64,000 nucleotides of DNA from Talinum fruticosum (Eukaryota; Streptophyta; Magnoliopsida; Caryophyllales; Talinaceae), in assembly GCA_021018815.1 (NCBI GenBank), contig JAITYX010000041.1, positions 5,208,001 to 5,272,000 of the forward strand. Direction: 5' to 3'. The notes below the pieces were generated by a model, which was not told the origin of the DNA, did not search any database, and saw nothing but the letters and a program-made list of their open reading frames with translations. Each line of letters begins with the position of its first letter. The stretch's first letter is position 1. The translations under genes and the position numbers were made by a program. Positions 53,904 to 63,561 of the stretch are shown one piece after another.

Positions 53904-54511
53904 TGTTTCCGGAGAAAACCGAGTCGATGATGTGGATTGATGATTCTGAGAGAGGAAGGATTTACCGCTCCGGTTTCGAGGACGTGGCACGATCGATCCG
54001 AGTTCGAGTGGCGACCGCTTGAACCTCAAAAGGCGAAGCCCCGGGTGGTGGATCCCGGGAACGCCCTCCGACGCTCAAGTTAGTATCTCGATTTGATTGA
54101 AAGGATCGAGCGGATCTTCCTCGATGTGCGTGGGGGATTCCTTGGGAGACCGGAAGATTTCCAAATATGGAAGTTCTCGGGATGAGTGTGGATGAACGTT
54201 GATGAATGTGGATGAGTGTTGAGAGCTTAGGAGCTTGAGAGCTTTGATTATCGAAAGATGAGATTTCTTGTCAAGTGAACATCACCTCCCTTAGGATTGG
54301 GAAATAGTGAGTATTTATAGGAGATTTTAAAGGGGTAAAACGGTACTTTACCATGGTTTAGGAGAAACCTTAGCCCCAAGTGGGCTTTGGGCTTTTACTT
54401 GGCCTAGTTAAGGGTTATCTTGGGCCGATTCCTCCCTTATCCAACCGATTAGGCCCAATTGGTCGGTGACGTGGCGGGTGAGCTGGTATTGTTCGGAAAA
54501 TACCCGAATCA
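53904..54511 (-). repeat. Left LTR (3' LTR) of the gypsy element
   Basis: 608 bp, TGTTTCC...ATCA. A TATA box on the minus strand is seen as TATTTATAGG near 54312. The flank before it is GATTT, which should recur just after the right LTR outside the window. Confidence 0.82.
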
Positions 54512-54526
54512 TTTAGCCCCTCACGT
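54512..54526 (-). other. Polypurine tract of the gypsy element
   Basis: TTTAGCCCCTCACG on the plus strand gives a purine-rich GTGAGGGGCTAAA directly before the LTR on the element strand. Confidence 0.6.
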
Positions 54527-54614
54527 TATGCTTGCATGCCTCCCGAGGTAGGTAGGTGGAATGTGGAGCCTACTCGCTATGCCTTCGTGACCCCCAAGTT
54601 CTTATAACTAGGGG

Positions 54615-55202
54615 GTGAATCTTGAGAAGGATAGCCAATTACCACTTCTTCATTCTTCTCCTTCCTTTTGGTTTGGAGACAATGACCACCGGAAGCTTCC
54701 TATCGGATATGAAAAGTTTTGCCCTCACTTCAACCGAGCCGACGCCGAGCAAACAGCGATTGAGCATCGCCAACCACCATTTGTCTTGGAGGCGTTCTAT
54801 TGACTTCTCATCACCGACGCTTTGAAGGTGGGATTGATCAACGATTGCGCGGAGTATCTCAAGTTGCTTCAAGCTATACTCCGTCCCGAGTGGGGCATAC
54901 TTGAGGCTTGGGTGGAGTGCAATCACGATCGTATCATTGAGCTTCAATCGGCGAGCCTTAATTCTTCGGCGAACATGGCTACTCGGAGGAGGAACCACTT
55001 CCAGAGTTGGCTCGTCGTCCGACCCTCCCTTGGAGAGTGATGAGTCGGTTGATGGCCCTCCTACTCCCTCTTATCATGGCCGAAGGGGCTTGCCCAAGGA
55101 GAAGGAAAGTAGCCTCCCATCGGAGAAGAAGAGGAATCTTCCGGCAGAGAAGGGGAGGAACCTTCCGGCGGAGAAGAAGGGGAACCTTTCGAAGAGGAAG
55201 TG
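54615..55202 (+). pseudogene. Antisense extra ORF of the gypsy element, interrupted
   Basis: Plus-strand coding runs opposite to the element. The first block ends ADAEQTAIEHRQPPFVLEAFY before a TGA at 54801-54803. The same frame continues with LLITDALKVGLINDCAEYLK and PEWGILEAWVECNHDRIIEL. After a likely frameshift near 55000-55030 another frame gives DESVDGPPTPSYHGRRGLP and three 8-residue units of the type EKKRNLPA (24-nt repeats, about 55124-55195). I do not know its function. Antisense ORFs between pol and the 3' LTR are known in Tat-lineage elements such as Grande gene23. Position and strand fit exactly. Confidence 0.6.
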
Positions 55203-55340
55203 AGCTGACGGTTGTTGCTATCCTTTCGTCTAATTAATGTAACTATAGCGTAGTAGTATAACCGTAGCGTCGTATCGTAGTATCTTGAGTTTTAGACGCT
55301 TTGCTTCTCTTGTAATGGTGCGTTTCGCGTTCTTGTCTCA

Positions 55341-55364
55341 ATGAATGAATGAATGAATGAATGA
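55341..55364. repeat. (ATGA)6 microsatellite
   Basis: Six consecutive ATGA units shortly after the antisense ORF. Confidence 0.95.
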
Positions 55365-55437
55365 AGCTCGCTTTGTTAGCTTTTCTTCGCTTTCCTACCC
55401 CTTTGTTGATACTTTGTTTGTGGTGAATGATTTTTTA

Positions 55438-55600
55438 CTTAGCCCCTTGGGGCTAAAAAGGAGTCTTGCGGGGAGGATGAGTTTTTTGTGATCCTCCCGA
55501 GGGCTCTTCGTGGAGGATGAGTCCTCCCGTGGTCCTTCTAGGGCTCTTGCGGGGAGGATGAGTCATCTCGTGACCCTCCTAGTGGTCCTCAAGGCGTCCC
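55438..55600. repeat. Short tandem repeats with a GGGGCTAA palindrome
   Basis: A perfect inverted repeat TTAGCCCC-TT-GGGGCTAA is followed by three GGAGGATGAGT-containing units about 40 bp apart (near 55474, 55513 and 55553). The palindrome contains the same GGGGCTAA word as the element's polypurine tract. Confidence 0.7.
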
Positions 55601-55765
55601 GCCCCTATGTGCCCCGGATTCGAAGAAAGTGAGTTTGCCCACGGTAGCGTTGTCATGGGTCTTTTACGCGACCTTTCAGCTCCCGGAGGCTTGAGAATGC
55701 ATGAACGTAAGTATCTCGAGAGGTCATATCCCACGAGAGCGCAACCCCTAACCCGAATGAAGGTT
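55600..55765. repeat. Diverged upstream unit of the hairpin tandem array
   Basis: CATGGGTCTTTTACGCGACC, CAGCTCCCGGAGGCTTGAGA and GAGCGCAACCCCTAACCC match the order of motifs in the array at 57330-57850. The copia-type LTR at about 55780-57310 separates it from the rest. Confidence 0.6.
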
Positions 55766-55779
55766 TACTCAAGGAGAGT

Positions 55780-57310
55780 CTCGAGTCACCCTAGAGGGGG
55801 TGAATAGGGTGATAGAAAATTCTTTCGAAGATACACACTTTTGCGCGTAAAAGAGGCAAAGACGAGATCCGAGTCTAATAACAGAGTCGAAAAGATTGGA
55901 CTCGTAAAGCAATGAATCGAAGAAGCTAGAGCACTAAGGCCGTCCGAGTCTAGAATGAACTCGTAAAAGGAACACAGAGATTTTACGTGGAAACCCTCCC
56001 GGGGCAGAAAGCCACGGCCCGTGTCAATCCAGACACGAAGTCAAATCCACTATTTTGAGTCCACAAAATGCCGTGAACTTGACGTAACCCGAGTTGCTCC
56101 GTTAGACAACTCTATACAAATTTTCCTAGACTCGAAGTTACCTTATCTCGATCTAGTACTTCCTAGCCGAGATAACCCTTACAGCTAGGGACAACTAAGC
56201 CGAGTTAACCTTTACAGCTTAGTCAAGGGACCTTACAAAGAATGTAAGAAGAGTTTGTAACTAAATACAAGACCTTACAACTCGTAAAGTAATGAATTAC
56301 AGAGTGGGAGTTGTAAGTTGAAGATTGAGAGTAAATACAATAACTTTGATCAAGTAAGTGTATAGACAATATATTCGGCAACCTTCAAGTCTTGTGAAGT
56401 GGCTTCTATTTATAGATAACCAAGCAGAGTAGCCGTTATCTTCATCTCGCTGACCGAGAGTCTTCGTGACCGTTGGTAGAAGCTTTCGAGTCACTCGTAA
56501 AGTATCCGTTGAAATATGAACGTTGAACAACGGCTTAACTCTCTTGGAAGTCCCAAAACCATCGGTTGTGTCATGAAAATGAGGTGGAAACCACCGTTAG
56601 GCTTGGCGTTCCATTTTTCCGAGATATGGAAGCGCATGCCTTCCGACACAATCTTCCGGGACTAAAGCAGGGAAGGTGAAAAGCCATATCTCGCTGGTGA
56701 TTTGACGTTCGAAGCCGGCTACTTTTGTAGTTTGAAAAGATATCCTCGAATGAATAACCTACAAAAGTAAAACACCTTCGGTTCTCAAAGTATAAAATAC
56801 TTTGGTCCAAGGTTAGACACGTATAATAAAATAATTATGAAAAATTACGCAATTGATTATTTGAGTCAAGAAAGAAATGGAATTTTCCGAGTCTAATATC
56901 CATGATATTCGTAATTCCATAAGACTTAGTCTTAAGCAAAGAATCAAGTTCTATAACGAATATCGAGAGGGAAAAACTTGATATAGACTAAGTACGAAAA
57001 GAACTACGAATGCCGACTATGCAAACAATAGAGTAAATAACCACACGTCGATTCTCGAGTAAGAAACGGCGGAATACCGGTATATTCGAAATGCGATTAA
57101 TCTGAGTGAGAGTGGACTCGTAATAAAGAACCGCTTTTCGAGTCGCTAACCGAAAAGCGATAACGAGAGATGAGTGAGGGCCGAATCACTTAGAGAAGAT
57201 ACTATTTTACTCAAGTAAGTTTCTAAGACACAGAGAATGCCTTGGAATCAAAACTCTATAAGAATGACATCGTTATACCCGATTCCTTTTGCATGACTCG
57301 AAAGATATTG
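55780..57310 (-). mobile_element. Copia-type solo LTR or LTR fragment nested in the gypsy element
   Basis: The left edge carries CCTAGAGGGGGTGAATAGGG, a common start region of plant copia LTRs. Further in is TTTTACGTGGAAACCCTCCC with a following CCACGG, paralleling GTGGAAACCTAATGAGGG and CCACGG in the copia LTRs at 26509 and 31227. A TATA box on the minus strand appears as CTATTTATAG at 56405-56414. No coding region adjoins. Exact ends and the target-site duplication are not resolved. Confidence 0.55.
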
Positions 57311-57329
57311 AGCAATGGATCGAGTCTTC

Positions 57330-57860
57330 ACCGAAGTTAGGAGTGTAAGTGCCCATGCGGACATGGGTCTTTACGCGACCTTCCAGCTCCCATGGGCTTA
57401 GAAGTGGATGATTGTCGAGCGCGACTCCTAACCTTAAGTTAGGAGTGTGAGTGCCCATGCGGACATGGGTCTTTACGCGATCTTCCAGCCTCCCGTAGGC
57501 TTAGAAGTGCATGATTGTCGAGCGCGACCTCCTAACCTTAAGTTAGGAGTGCGAATGCCCATGCGGACATGGGTCTTTACACGACCTTCTAGCTCCCGTA
57601 GGCTTAGAAGTGCATGATTGTCGAGCGCGACCTCCTAACCTTAAGTTAGGAGTGCGAGTGCCCATGCGGACATGGGTCTTTACTCGACCTTCTAGCTCTC
57701 GTAGGCTTAGAAGTGCATGATTCTTGCTAGGGAACATCCCACGGAGAGCGCGACCTCCTAACCTTAAGTTAGGAGTGCGAGTGCCCATGTGGATGGGTCT
57801 TTACGCGACCTTCCAGCCTCCCGTAGGCTTAGAAGTGCATGATTGTGTATCCTCTATGGG
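57330..57860. repeat. Tandem array, about 103-bp units with two hairpins each
   Basis: GCCCATG...GGGTCTTTAC starts at 57351, 57453, 57557, 57660 and 57783. Each unit contains CCCATG-CGGA-CATGGG, a perfect 6-bp stem with a tetraloop (lost in the last unit), and CCTAAC-CTTAA-GTTAGG, another 6-bp stem. Further diverged pieces (TTAGCTCC-GGAGGCTAAG) follow at about 57890-57990. The array lies inside the gypsy element. Confidence 0.9.
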
Positions 57861-58089
57861 GTGTTCCTTTTATGGAGTTAGGAGTGCGATTTTTAGCTCC
57901 TGGAGGCTAAGTTATCGCTAAGTTTAACTTCGAAGGATGTCCCCCGTGGAGGTGGGAATGCGACTTATTAGCTCCCGGAGGCTAAGTCGTTGCTTGACGT
58001 CAAGAGACGTTTCGGCTCGAAATCACATGCTTCGTTGCGAAGAATTTTTTCGAAGTTACGCAATTTTTTATTTTTATTTATTTATTTTT

Positions 58090-59265
58090 TGTGAAGGCTC
58101 CCGAACCCGATCTCTCTCACCGACTCATAAGAACGACTATTCACCCCGAACGCTTGCTCCAAACGCTGCCTGAGCTTCCCGGCCCTAGCCCTCTCTTTCA
58201 GCCCAACTCTCTCCCTCTCGGCCCACCCCTCGGCCCAATCTCTTTCCCTCTCGGCTCCTCTCTCGTCCCGTGCGCGCTCCCTCTCGGGCTCGCTGCTACT
58301 CTCGGCCCACCTCTCTCTCCTCCCGGTTTCCTCTCGGCTCCTTCTTTCTCCCGCTGGGCCTACTTCTACCCTCGGCTCACCTCTCTCTCAGCCCAGCCCC
58401 TCTCGCCTCTTGGCTCCCTCTCCCTCCCGTGGCGTGCCTCCCCGGGCTTGCTCCATCTCGGCCCACCTTTCAAACTCCCTCCTCCCCCTCCCGCCTCTCT
58501 CTCTCCTCTTGCCCTAGTTCTCACCTCGCTCGTCTGCGCCCACCCCCGCTGCTGCACCTCTCACCGCCGAACCCCGTACCGCTCCCTTCCTTCGCTTGCT
58601 CGCCGCCACTCGGCGCCGCCCCACTCCCTGACCCGACCCCTCTCCCCGACCCTCCTCCTCGACCCCCTCCCGAGTCCCCCTCTCACTTTCGCTCACTCTC
58701 ACTCCCCTTCGGTTCCCCTTGTTTTGCCGCTGCTGCCCCCACCCCCATCGCACCCGGCTAGACCCCCACCCCAGTGGCCGACCGCCCAGCCCGACCCCGG
58801 CGACGACTCCACTCACCGGCCCCCTCCCGAGTCCTCGCGGTTTCTCGTGCGCTCTCCACTCTCTCTCGCTTGCTCCGCTTCACTCCCTCCCCCTCTTGCT
58901 CGGACTAGGTTCTCCCGGACCGACCCCTCCCCACTCCCCCGAGGCCGACCCCTCGTCCCGATCCCCTTTGCTATCTAGCTCTCTCGCTCGCGCTCTCTCG
59001 GCTCTCACCCACACGTCACTGTCCCCCTTGGCCTCTCTCTCGGACCTACCTATCCCCGAACCGACCCCGGGACCGACCCTTGAGACCGAACCTTCGAACC
59101 GACCCCCGTACCGACCCTTCACTCTCTCGCACTCTCGCTCGTGCTCACCTCTCTCGCCCGCGTACACCACTTCCTTCGACCTCTCACTTAGACCCACCTC
59201 TCCCGGACCGACCCCTCCCCCGAACCTTAGCCATGCCGAGACTTCTCCCGAAACGCCAAAGACCC
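58090..59265 (+). other. GC-rich, strongly pyrimidine-biased tract
   Basis: The plus strand is almost continuously C/T-rich with CTCTCGGCCC, CCCTCCCC and TCTCTCTC words over about 1.2 kb, against an AT-rich background. Two frames stay open for 160-295 codons because C/T-rich DNA lacks stops. The translations are low-complexity Pro/Ser/Leu/Arg and look non-coding. The complement, which is the element sense strand, is a long polypurine run. Confidence 0.75.
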
Positions 59266-59271
59266 CACAAA

Positions 59272-59315
59272 AACCCTAACCCTAACCCTAACCCAAACCC
59301 AAACCCTAACCCTAG
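59272..59315 (+). repeat. Short CCCTAA telomere-like tract
   Basis: After ACCCCACAAAAA come six-base units: three CCCTAA, two CCCAAA, one CCCTAA and CCCTAG. The unit is six bases, not the seven-base CCCTAAA usual in most plants. It lies inside the gypsy element at the end of the pyrimidine-rich tract, so it is interstitial. Confidence 0.85.
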
Positions 59316-59329
59316 AACTTTTAGTTTTT

Positions 59330-60500
59330 ATCTTTTATTATGTTGGCATATTTTTGGGGAAACATTCCCGACCAATTTCATGCCTAAAAATTTTCGAAGG
59401 GGACGGAAAAATACCGACCTCAAGTTTAGAGCGAATAAATTGTAGGCTCCTTCGGACGGAAAATATCAACCCAATTCGTAGCGGAAATGTGATGGCCCTA
59501 GCTCCGTTAGTCGAAACATGTTGGGCGTTTTATGATCGATAAAAATCAAACCCCTTTTCGATGGGCCTCGTGTTGACTTCACGTTGAGTTTAAATATATC
59601 AACTTTTTAGTATGGGCCTTCATAGGGTGCCTTTGATTGTGCCCAAGTCGCGATTTTACGTTGGAGGTCTTCGTTAGCTTATCGTTTGCCTCCGAACTCG
59701 ATGTCGTCAAACGACGTTTAGCGTTGGGCTATAATAACGACCGCGCGCCTTGACGGCCAAAAATCTTCTTCGTCTTTAATTTGCAAACCATCGTTCCTTC
59801 TTTTTTTTTTTAGAAAAAATGTGGGCACCCGATTAACCTTTGCCTGAATCCGGAGTTAAGCCGTCGTAGATTGAACCTTGTAGTGTTGGAGCGGCTTTCA
59901 TCGAACAAAAGTGTTCTTCAAAGGCGTTGACCTTGTGCCTTTTTTCCGGTGACTTAAGGCTTGAGTGATGTCTCTTAAAGATCCTCTATGATCTTATGTG
60001 ATCTTCGCTTGTCGAGTCGCGTACGCTCGTAATTTTTTCGTCCAAGAGGCCTTCTTTTGACGAATGTACGCATTTGAAGACCATAGTCGTTCTCTTCATG
60101 CTTGGCATTTACTTGTGTTATGCTTGGATTTTACTCGAAGATCTCACTATGGAGTCAAGCTCGTGGCCGTATCCGTCCCCGAGAAGGAAGCGCCGAGGAG
60201 GGGGAGATCCCCAAGGACGATAACGTTGACGAGGATGCCAAAGATGGCTCCGAGGATTGGCCCCTTTTCCACGACTCTTTGTGAGATATGGGTTATTTTT
60301 GATGTCTTGCGTGCCATATGACTTGATACTCGCTACTTTGGATTTGTTTTGCTTGAACTTTTATCTTCAATTGATCCTTGCTTGATGCTTGTTGGATGCT
60401 TACTTGCCTCGTTACTTCTTTTAATTGTTGCCGATTTTTGCTTTCTTGCCGCTTGGGGTACATGATCATAGTGGGGTCTTCTTTGAGTTTTACAACTTGG
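59330..60500. other. Internal gypsy sequence, nothing recognised
   Basis: No RT, RNase H or integrase motif could be seen on either strand. Short ORFs (for example 60064-60321, plus strand) have no recognisable domain. Confidence 0.5.
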
Positions 60501-60502
60501 CT

Positions 60503-60725
60503 GTCCTAGGAGGTTGTATTAGCCCGTGGTGTTGCCCCCAAAATCGACACAATGAAAAACATACAACGAAAGAAACTAGCAGACTAGTCGCCTTAGGGGG
60601 TCATATTAGCCCCTACCTTTTCTTCTAACTTTGACAAAGTTAAGAAAATACAACGAAAGGAACCGGGGACTTGGGTGTTCTAGGAGATTATATTAGCCCC
60701 TATTCATGCCCCCAAGACCGTCTTA
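60503..60725. repeat. Three tandem units, 87-bp period
   Basis: TTAGCCC occurs at 60519, 60606 and 60693, exactly 87 bp apart. Each is preceded by CTAGGAG or TTAGGGGG and, in the first two units, followed by AATACAACGAAAG-like sequence. The word is again the complement of GGGCTAA from the polypurine tract. Confidence 0.75.
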
Positions 60726-61085
60726 AAGTAAAGTGTGAGACGTAAAGATGCTGAAAGCTTGCTCGTTGTATTAATAAAAGATCGAAGTCCTTACGGAAGG
60801 GAGGAATGTGTGCCCCCGTTGAGCACTTTCGGAAAAGTCGCGTCAATCGTGGGTGATTCCTTTACAAAATCTTTAGGACTTAGGCTGGGTGGGTCTTTAA
60901 AGAAAGGCCCCCACGCTAGACAATGAGCTCGCATTATTTATATAAGCACCATCATCCTATGAGTTCGATGTCTTCGGGAGGCGCAAGCCGGACCTTGACA
61001 TAATCTTCCGTGGTGGTGAGGCACACCATCATAGTCTCGAGACTTTGGTTGGGGCTCCGCTTTTAGCTTCTTACCCTTAGGATCA

Positions 61086-61660
61086 TCATAAGTCTTCCCT
61101 CCTTTTTCGCCTCTCCATCAAAGGTCGAAGGCTTACTACATAGCATTCACGTGCGGTCTTTTGGTCTCCATAGGTCTCACCTACGGATCCATCATCAAGC
61201 TCATACTTCATGAGGAGAAGGTATGGAGCGACGACCGCTTTGATCTCGGTTAAGGGTGGGACGTCCAATGATGACATTGTAGGCAGAAGGGATGTCGATC
61301 ACTAGGAATTCGACTTCGATGTTTCGGCCCCGACCTTCTCTCCAACCCCGACTAGTAGGCGGATCATGCCTATGAGGTGTATTGTCTCGCCCTCCGAATC
61401 CGACGACAGGATTAACGAGGGAAACGAGATTCCGAGGGGCATACTTCAGCTATCTTAGGCATTCCATGGTAATGATGTCTACCGAGCTCCCCGTGTTGAT
61501 AAGGACCCCGCGGACTATGGCGTCCGAAATCTTCGATGTGATGACCAAAGGATCTTCATATGGGGCGGCCATACTTTTCAAATCTTGTTCTCCGAAGGTC
61601 ACTGTGGGCACATTTAGAGGTGGAGGTTGGCCGGTGATCGGGACTTATTGAGCGCTCCTA
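61086..61660 (-). pseudogene. Gypsy aspartic protease region, active site altered
   Basis: On the minus strand one frame reads VPTVTFGEQDLKSMAAPYED, then GVLINTGSSVDIITMEC, where the usual DTG active site is NTG. A stop follows shortly after. Further on come VEFLVIDIPSAYNVIIGRPT and YLLLMKYELDDGSVGETYGD in shifting frames. Frameshifts and the Asp-to-Asn change argue it is inactive. It lies directly after gag, as expected. Confidence 0.75.
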
Positions 61661-61689
61661 AGGTGAGCCTTCTAGGAGGAGAGGGTCGT

Positions 61690-62644
61690 GCCCCCGCAAA
61701 TCCCCCAACGATAGTGACTACAACCTTATTAGCATCGTCATCATCATAGTGCTCATATCCTTGCCTTAAAGAACTTCCTTGTGCTCCATGAGTATCTTTT
61801 TTGAGGAAGCGATCAATTTGCCCGTTATCCGCCAACTCCCCAAGTGCTTTCTTTAAGGCGCAACACTCGTAGTGTTGTGTCCGGTTTGTTCATGAAATTC
61901 GCAATATTTGTTGGAAGCTCGCGCTTCGCAGAAGTGGACATAGGAGGTGGTTTCTTGAGCATGAGATGCCCTTTGATCTCCATCGAATACTCGGGGTCGG
62001 TGTTGAAGCGAGTGGTCTTCTTTATTTCGAGGATTAAATTTTCCATCTCCTCCTTTCTTTCGACCTCATCTCCTTCCTCCGCGCAGATCTCGTGGCCCGA
62101 ATAAAGTCGGCCGCCTTTCGGAGTGCTTCGCCAAGGTGGACACCTTTTGTTCGGAGAGGGAAAATTTGAATCTTCCGCTTCGAGTCCGTTGAGGAAGGCA
62201 AGTGCAGGCAACTCCGTCTTGCAGGTCGGAGATAAGGACGGCCTCTCCATGAAACCTTCGGACATAGTCTTTAAGGGTCTCGTTTCTCCTTTGCTTAATC
62301 TTGGAGAGGTAGATGCTAGTCTTCTTCGCTTGCAACTCGCGATGAATTGTGCGACGAACTTTTCGCATAGCTCTTCAAAGGAAGAGATGCTTCCTTGGGG
62401 AAGATTGTTGAACCATTTCGCGCAACTCCCTTTAGTGTGGCAGGAAGAATCGGCAGTAGGTTGCATCGTCCCCGTCCCGAACGTACATGTGAGACTTGTA
62501 GTACGCCAAGTGATCTTCGGGATCGGTTGTGCCATTGTATGGATCAATGTTTGGAACCTTTATCTTCTTCATTCGGGGGCATTCATAATCTTCTTCGAAA
62601 ATGGAGTGTTGCAAGTATTCGGGTTGGCCTTGAATCGGAGCCAA
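61690..62644 (-). pseudogene. Gypsy gag region, frameshifted
   Basis: Starting at the right, VPNIDPYNGTTDPEDHLAYY opens a retrotransposon gag domain, followed in other frames by AKWFNNLPQGSISSFEELCE and KQRRNETLKDYVRRFHGEAV, the core pattern of gypsy Gag. Near the C-terminus a zinc-finger-like KYCEFHEQTGHNTT appears close to 61880, then ELADNGQIDRFLKKDTH. At least three frame changes occur. Confidence 0.82.
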
Positions 62645-63547
62645 AGATGGGGACGGGACGGGGTTGGTGGCATGGAACTTCCACTAGGGAAGGACTCTTC
62701 CTTCTCTCGCATCAAGGAGGAGTGCGCCTGGTCCTCTCCGACTTCTCGGGACCTTTCGGATTTGATAGCTCATGACGCCTTTCTCTTAATCGCTCCCGCT
62801 CTCGGGCGGCAGACCGCTCTTGGTCGCGCCTTGGGGCATTGCAGGCTCGCCGAGAATTGTGGCCACGTGTAGCCGATCGTGCAGACTAGCGGACCTTCCG
62901 CTCGCTGGGGTCCTCACTCCGTGTTTGGGGCAAGGGCGTCACCATGATCGTCGAACCAAGCGTAACACCCGCTGTGGGTAGCATAGGGGTCGAGGCCGTG
63001 TGCGAAGTTGCAATATTATCGTTGGCTTTATGGAGAGCTTTCTTTGCCTCGATAATCCCTCGGGCATTGCCTTCTTCGTGACGCCTTGTCGGGAGGACAC
63101 TTGGCCGTTCAGGAGCAAGGGAGTTGGTGCCTCGGTTGGTTGTTCCGGGGCTACATGGGAAGGCATCCCGCCCGAGAAGTAGCCAACAGCCGACCTCCCT
63201 GTGGAGTTGTGCCGTACCGATGAGTTGGGGAATAGTGGAAGGGCATGATAGGCATGCGTCGCTCCATGGTGGCTCGCACTGTTCTTGCACTTGTTGTGCG
63301 ACGGTCGCTTTAAGGGTCTCTATTAAGTTCTGAAGATCCCCTAGGGTAATGTACCCCTCCGACTCGGTATGGCGGCTGCCGTAGACTCGCCGAGACGATT
63401 CCGCATCCTCGGCTTGAGGAGCGTCGCGGGATTGGTCCCCGTAGGCATTGAACGATGAGGGTGAGGGACCGGGGGTTGTTCGTTTCGTGAGTCATCTTGG
63501 ATCGAGATTGAGTGCCACCGGCGACCATATGCTACCTTCCTCCCTAC

Positions 63548-63561
63548 AAACGGCGCCAAAC
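63548..63561 (-). other. Primer binding site of the gypsy element
   Basis: CAAACGGCGCCAAA on the plus strand lies directly beside the right LTR. Its complement TTTGGCGCCGTTTG resembles the primer site of Tat/Athila elements. Confidence 0.65.

Noticed and set aside
54639..54998. 119-codon minus-strand ORF
   Set aside because: It is a shadow of the plus-strand antisense ORF, which has the more protein-like composition.
57330..57860. CRISPR-like array
   Set aside because: The units are contiguous tandem repeats without unique spacers, in a plant retroelement.
58091..58978. 295-codon plus-strand ORF
   Set aside because: It lies in a C/T-rich tract that is open in several frames at once. The translation is low-complexity Pro/Ser/Leu/Arg without a domain.
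58719..59279. 186-codon plus-strand ORF overlapping the previous one in another frame
   Set aside because: Same cause: stop-poor pyrimidine-rich DNA.
59272..59315. True chromosome end
   Set aside because: The tract is about 44 bp and flanked on both sides by sequence of the same gypsy element.
61382..61651. 89-codon plus-strand ORF
   Set aside because: Complement of the gypsy protease region.
62123..62872. 249-codon plus-strand ORF
   Set aside because: It overlaps the gag remnant on the opposite strand, which carries recognisable retroelement motifs.
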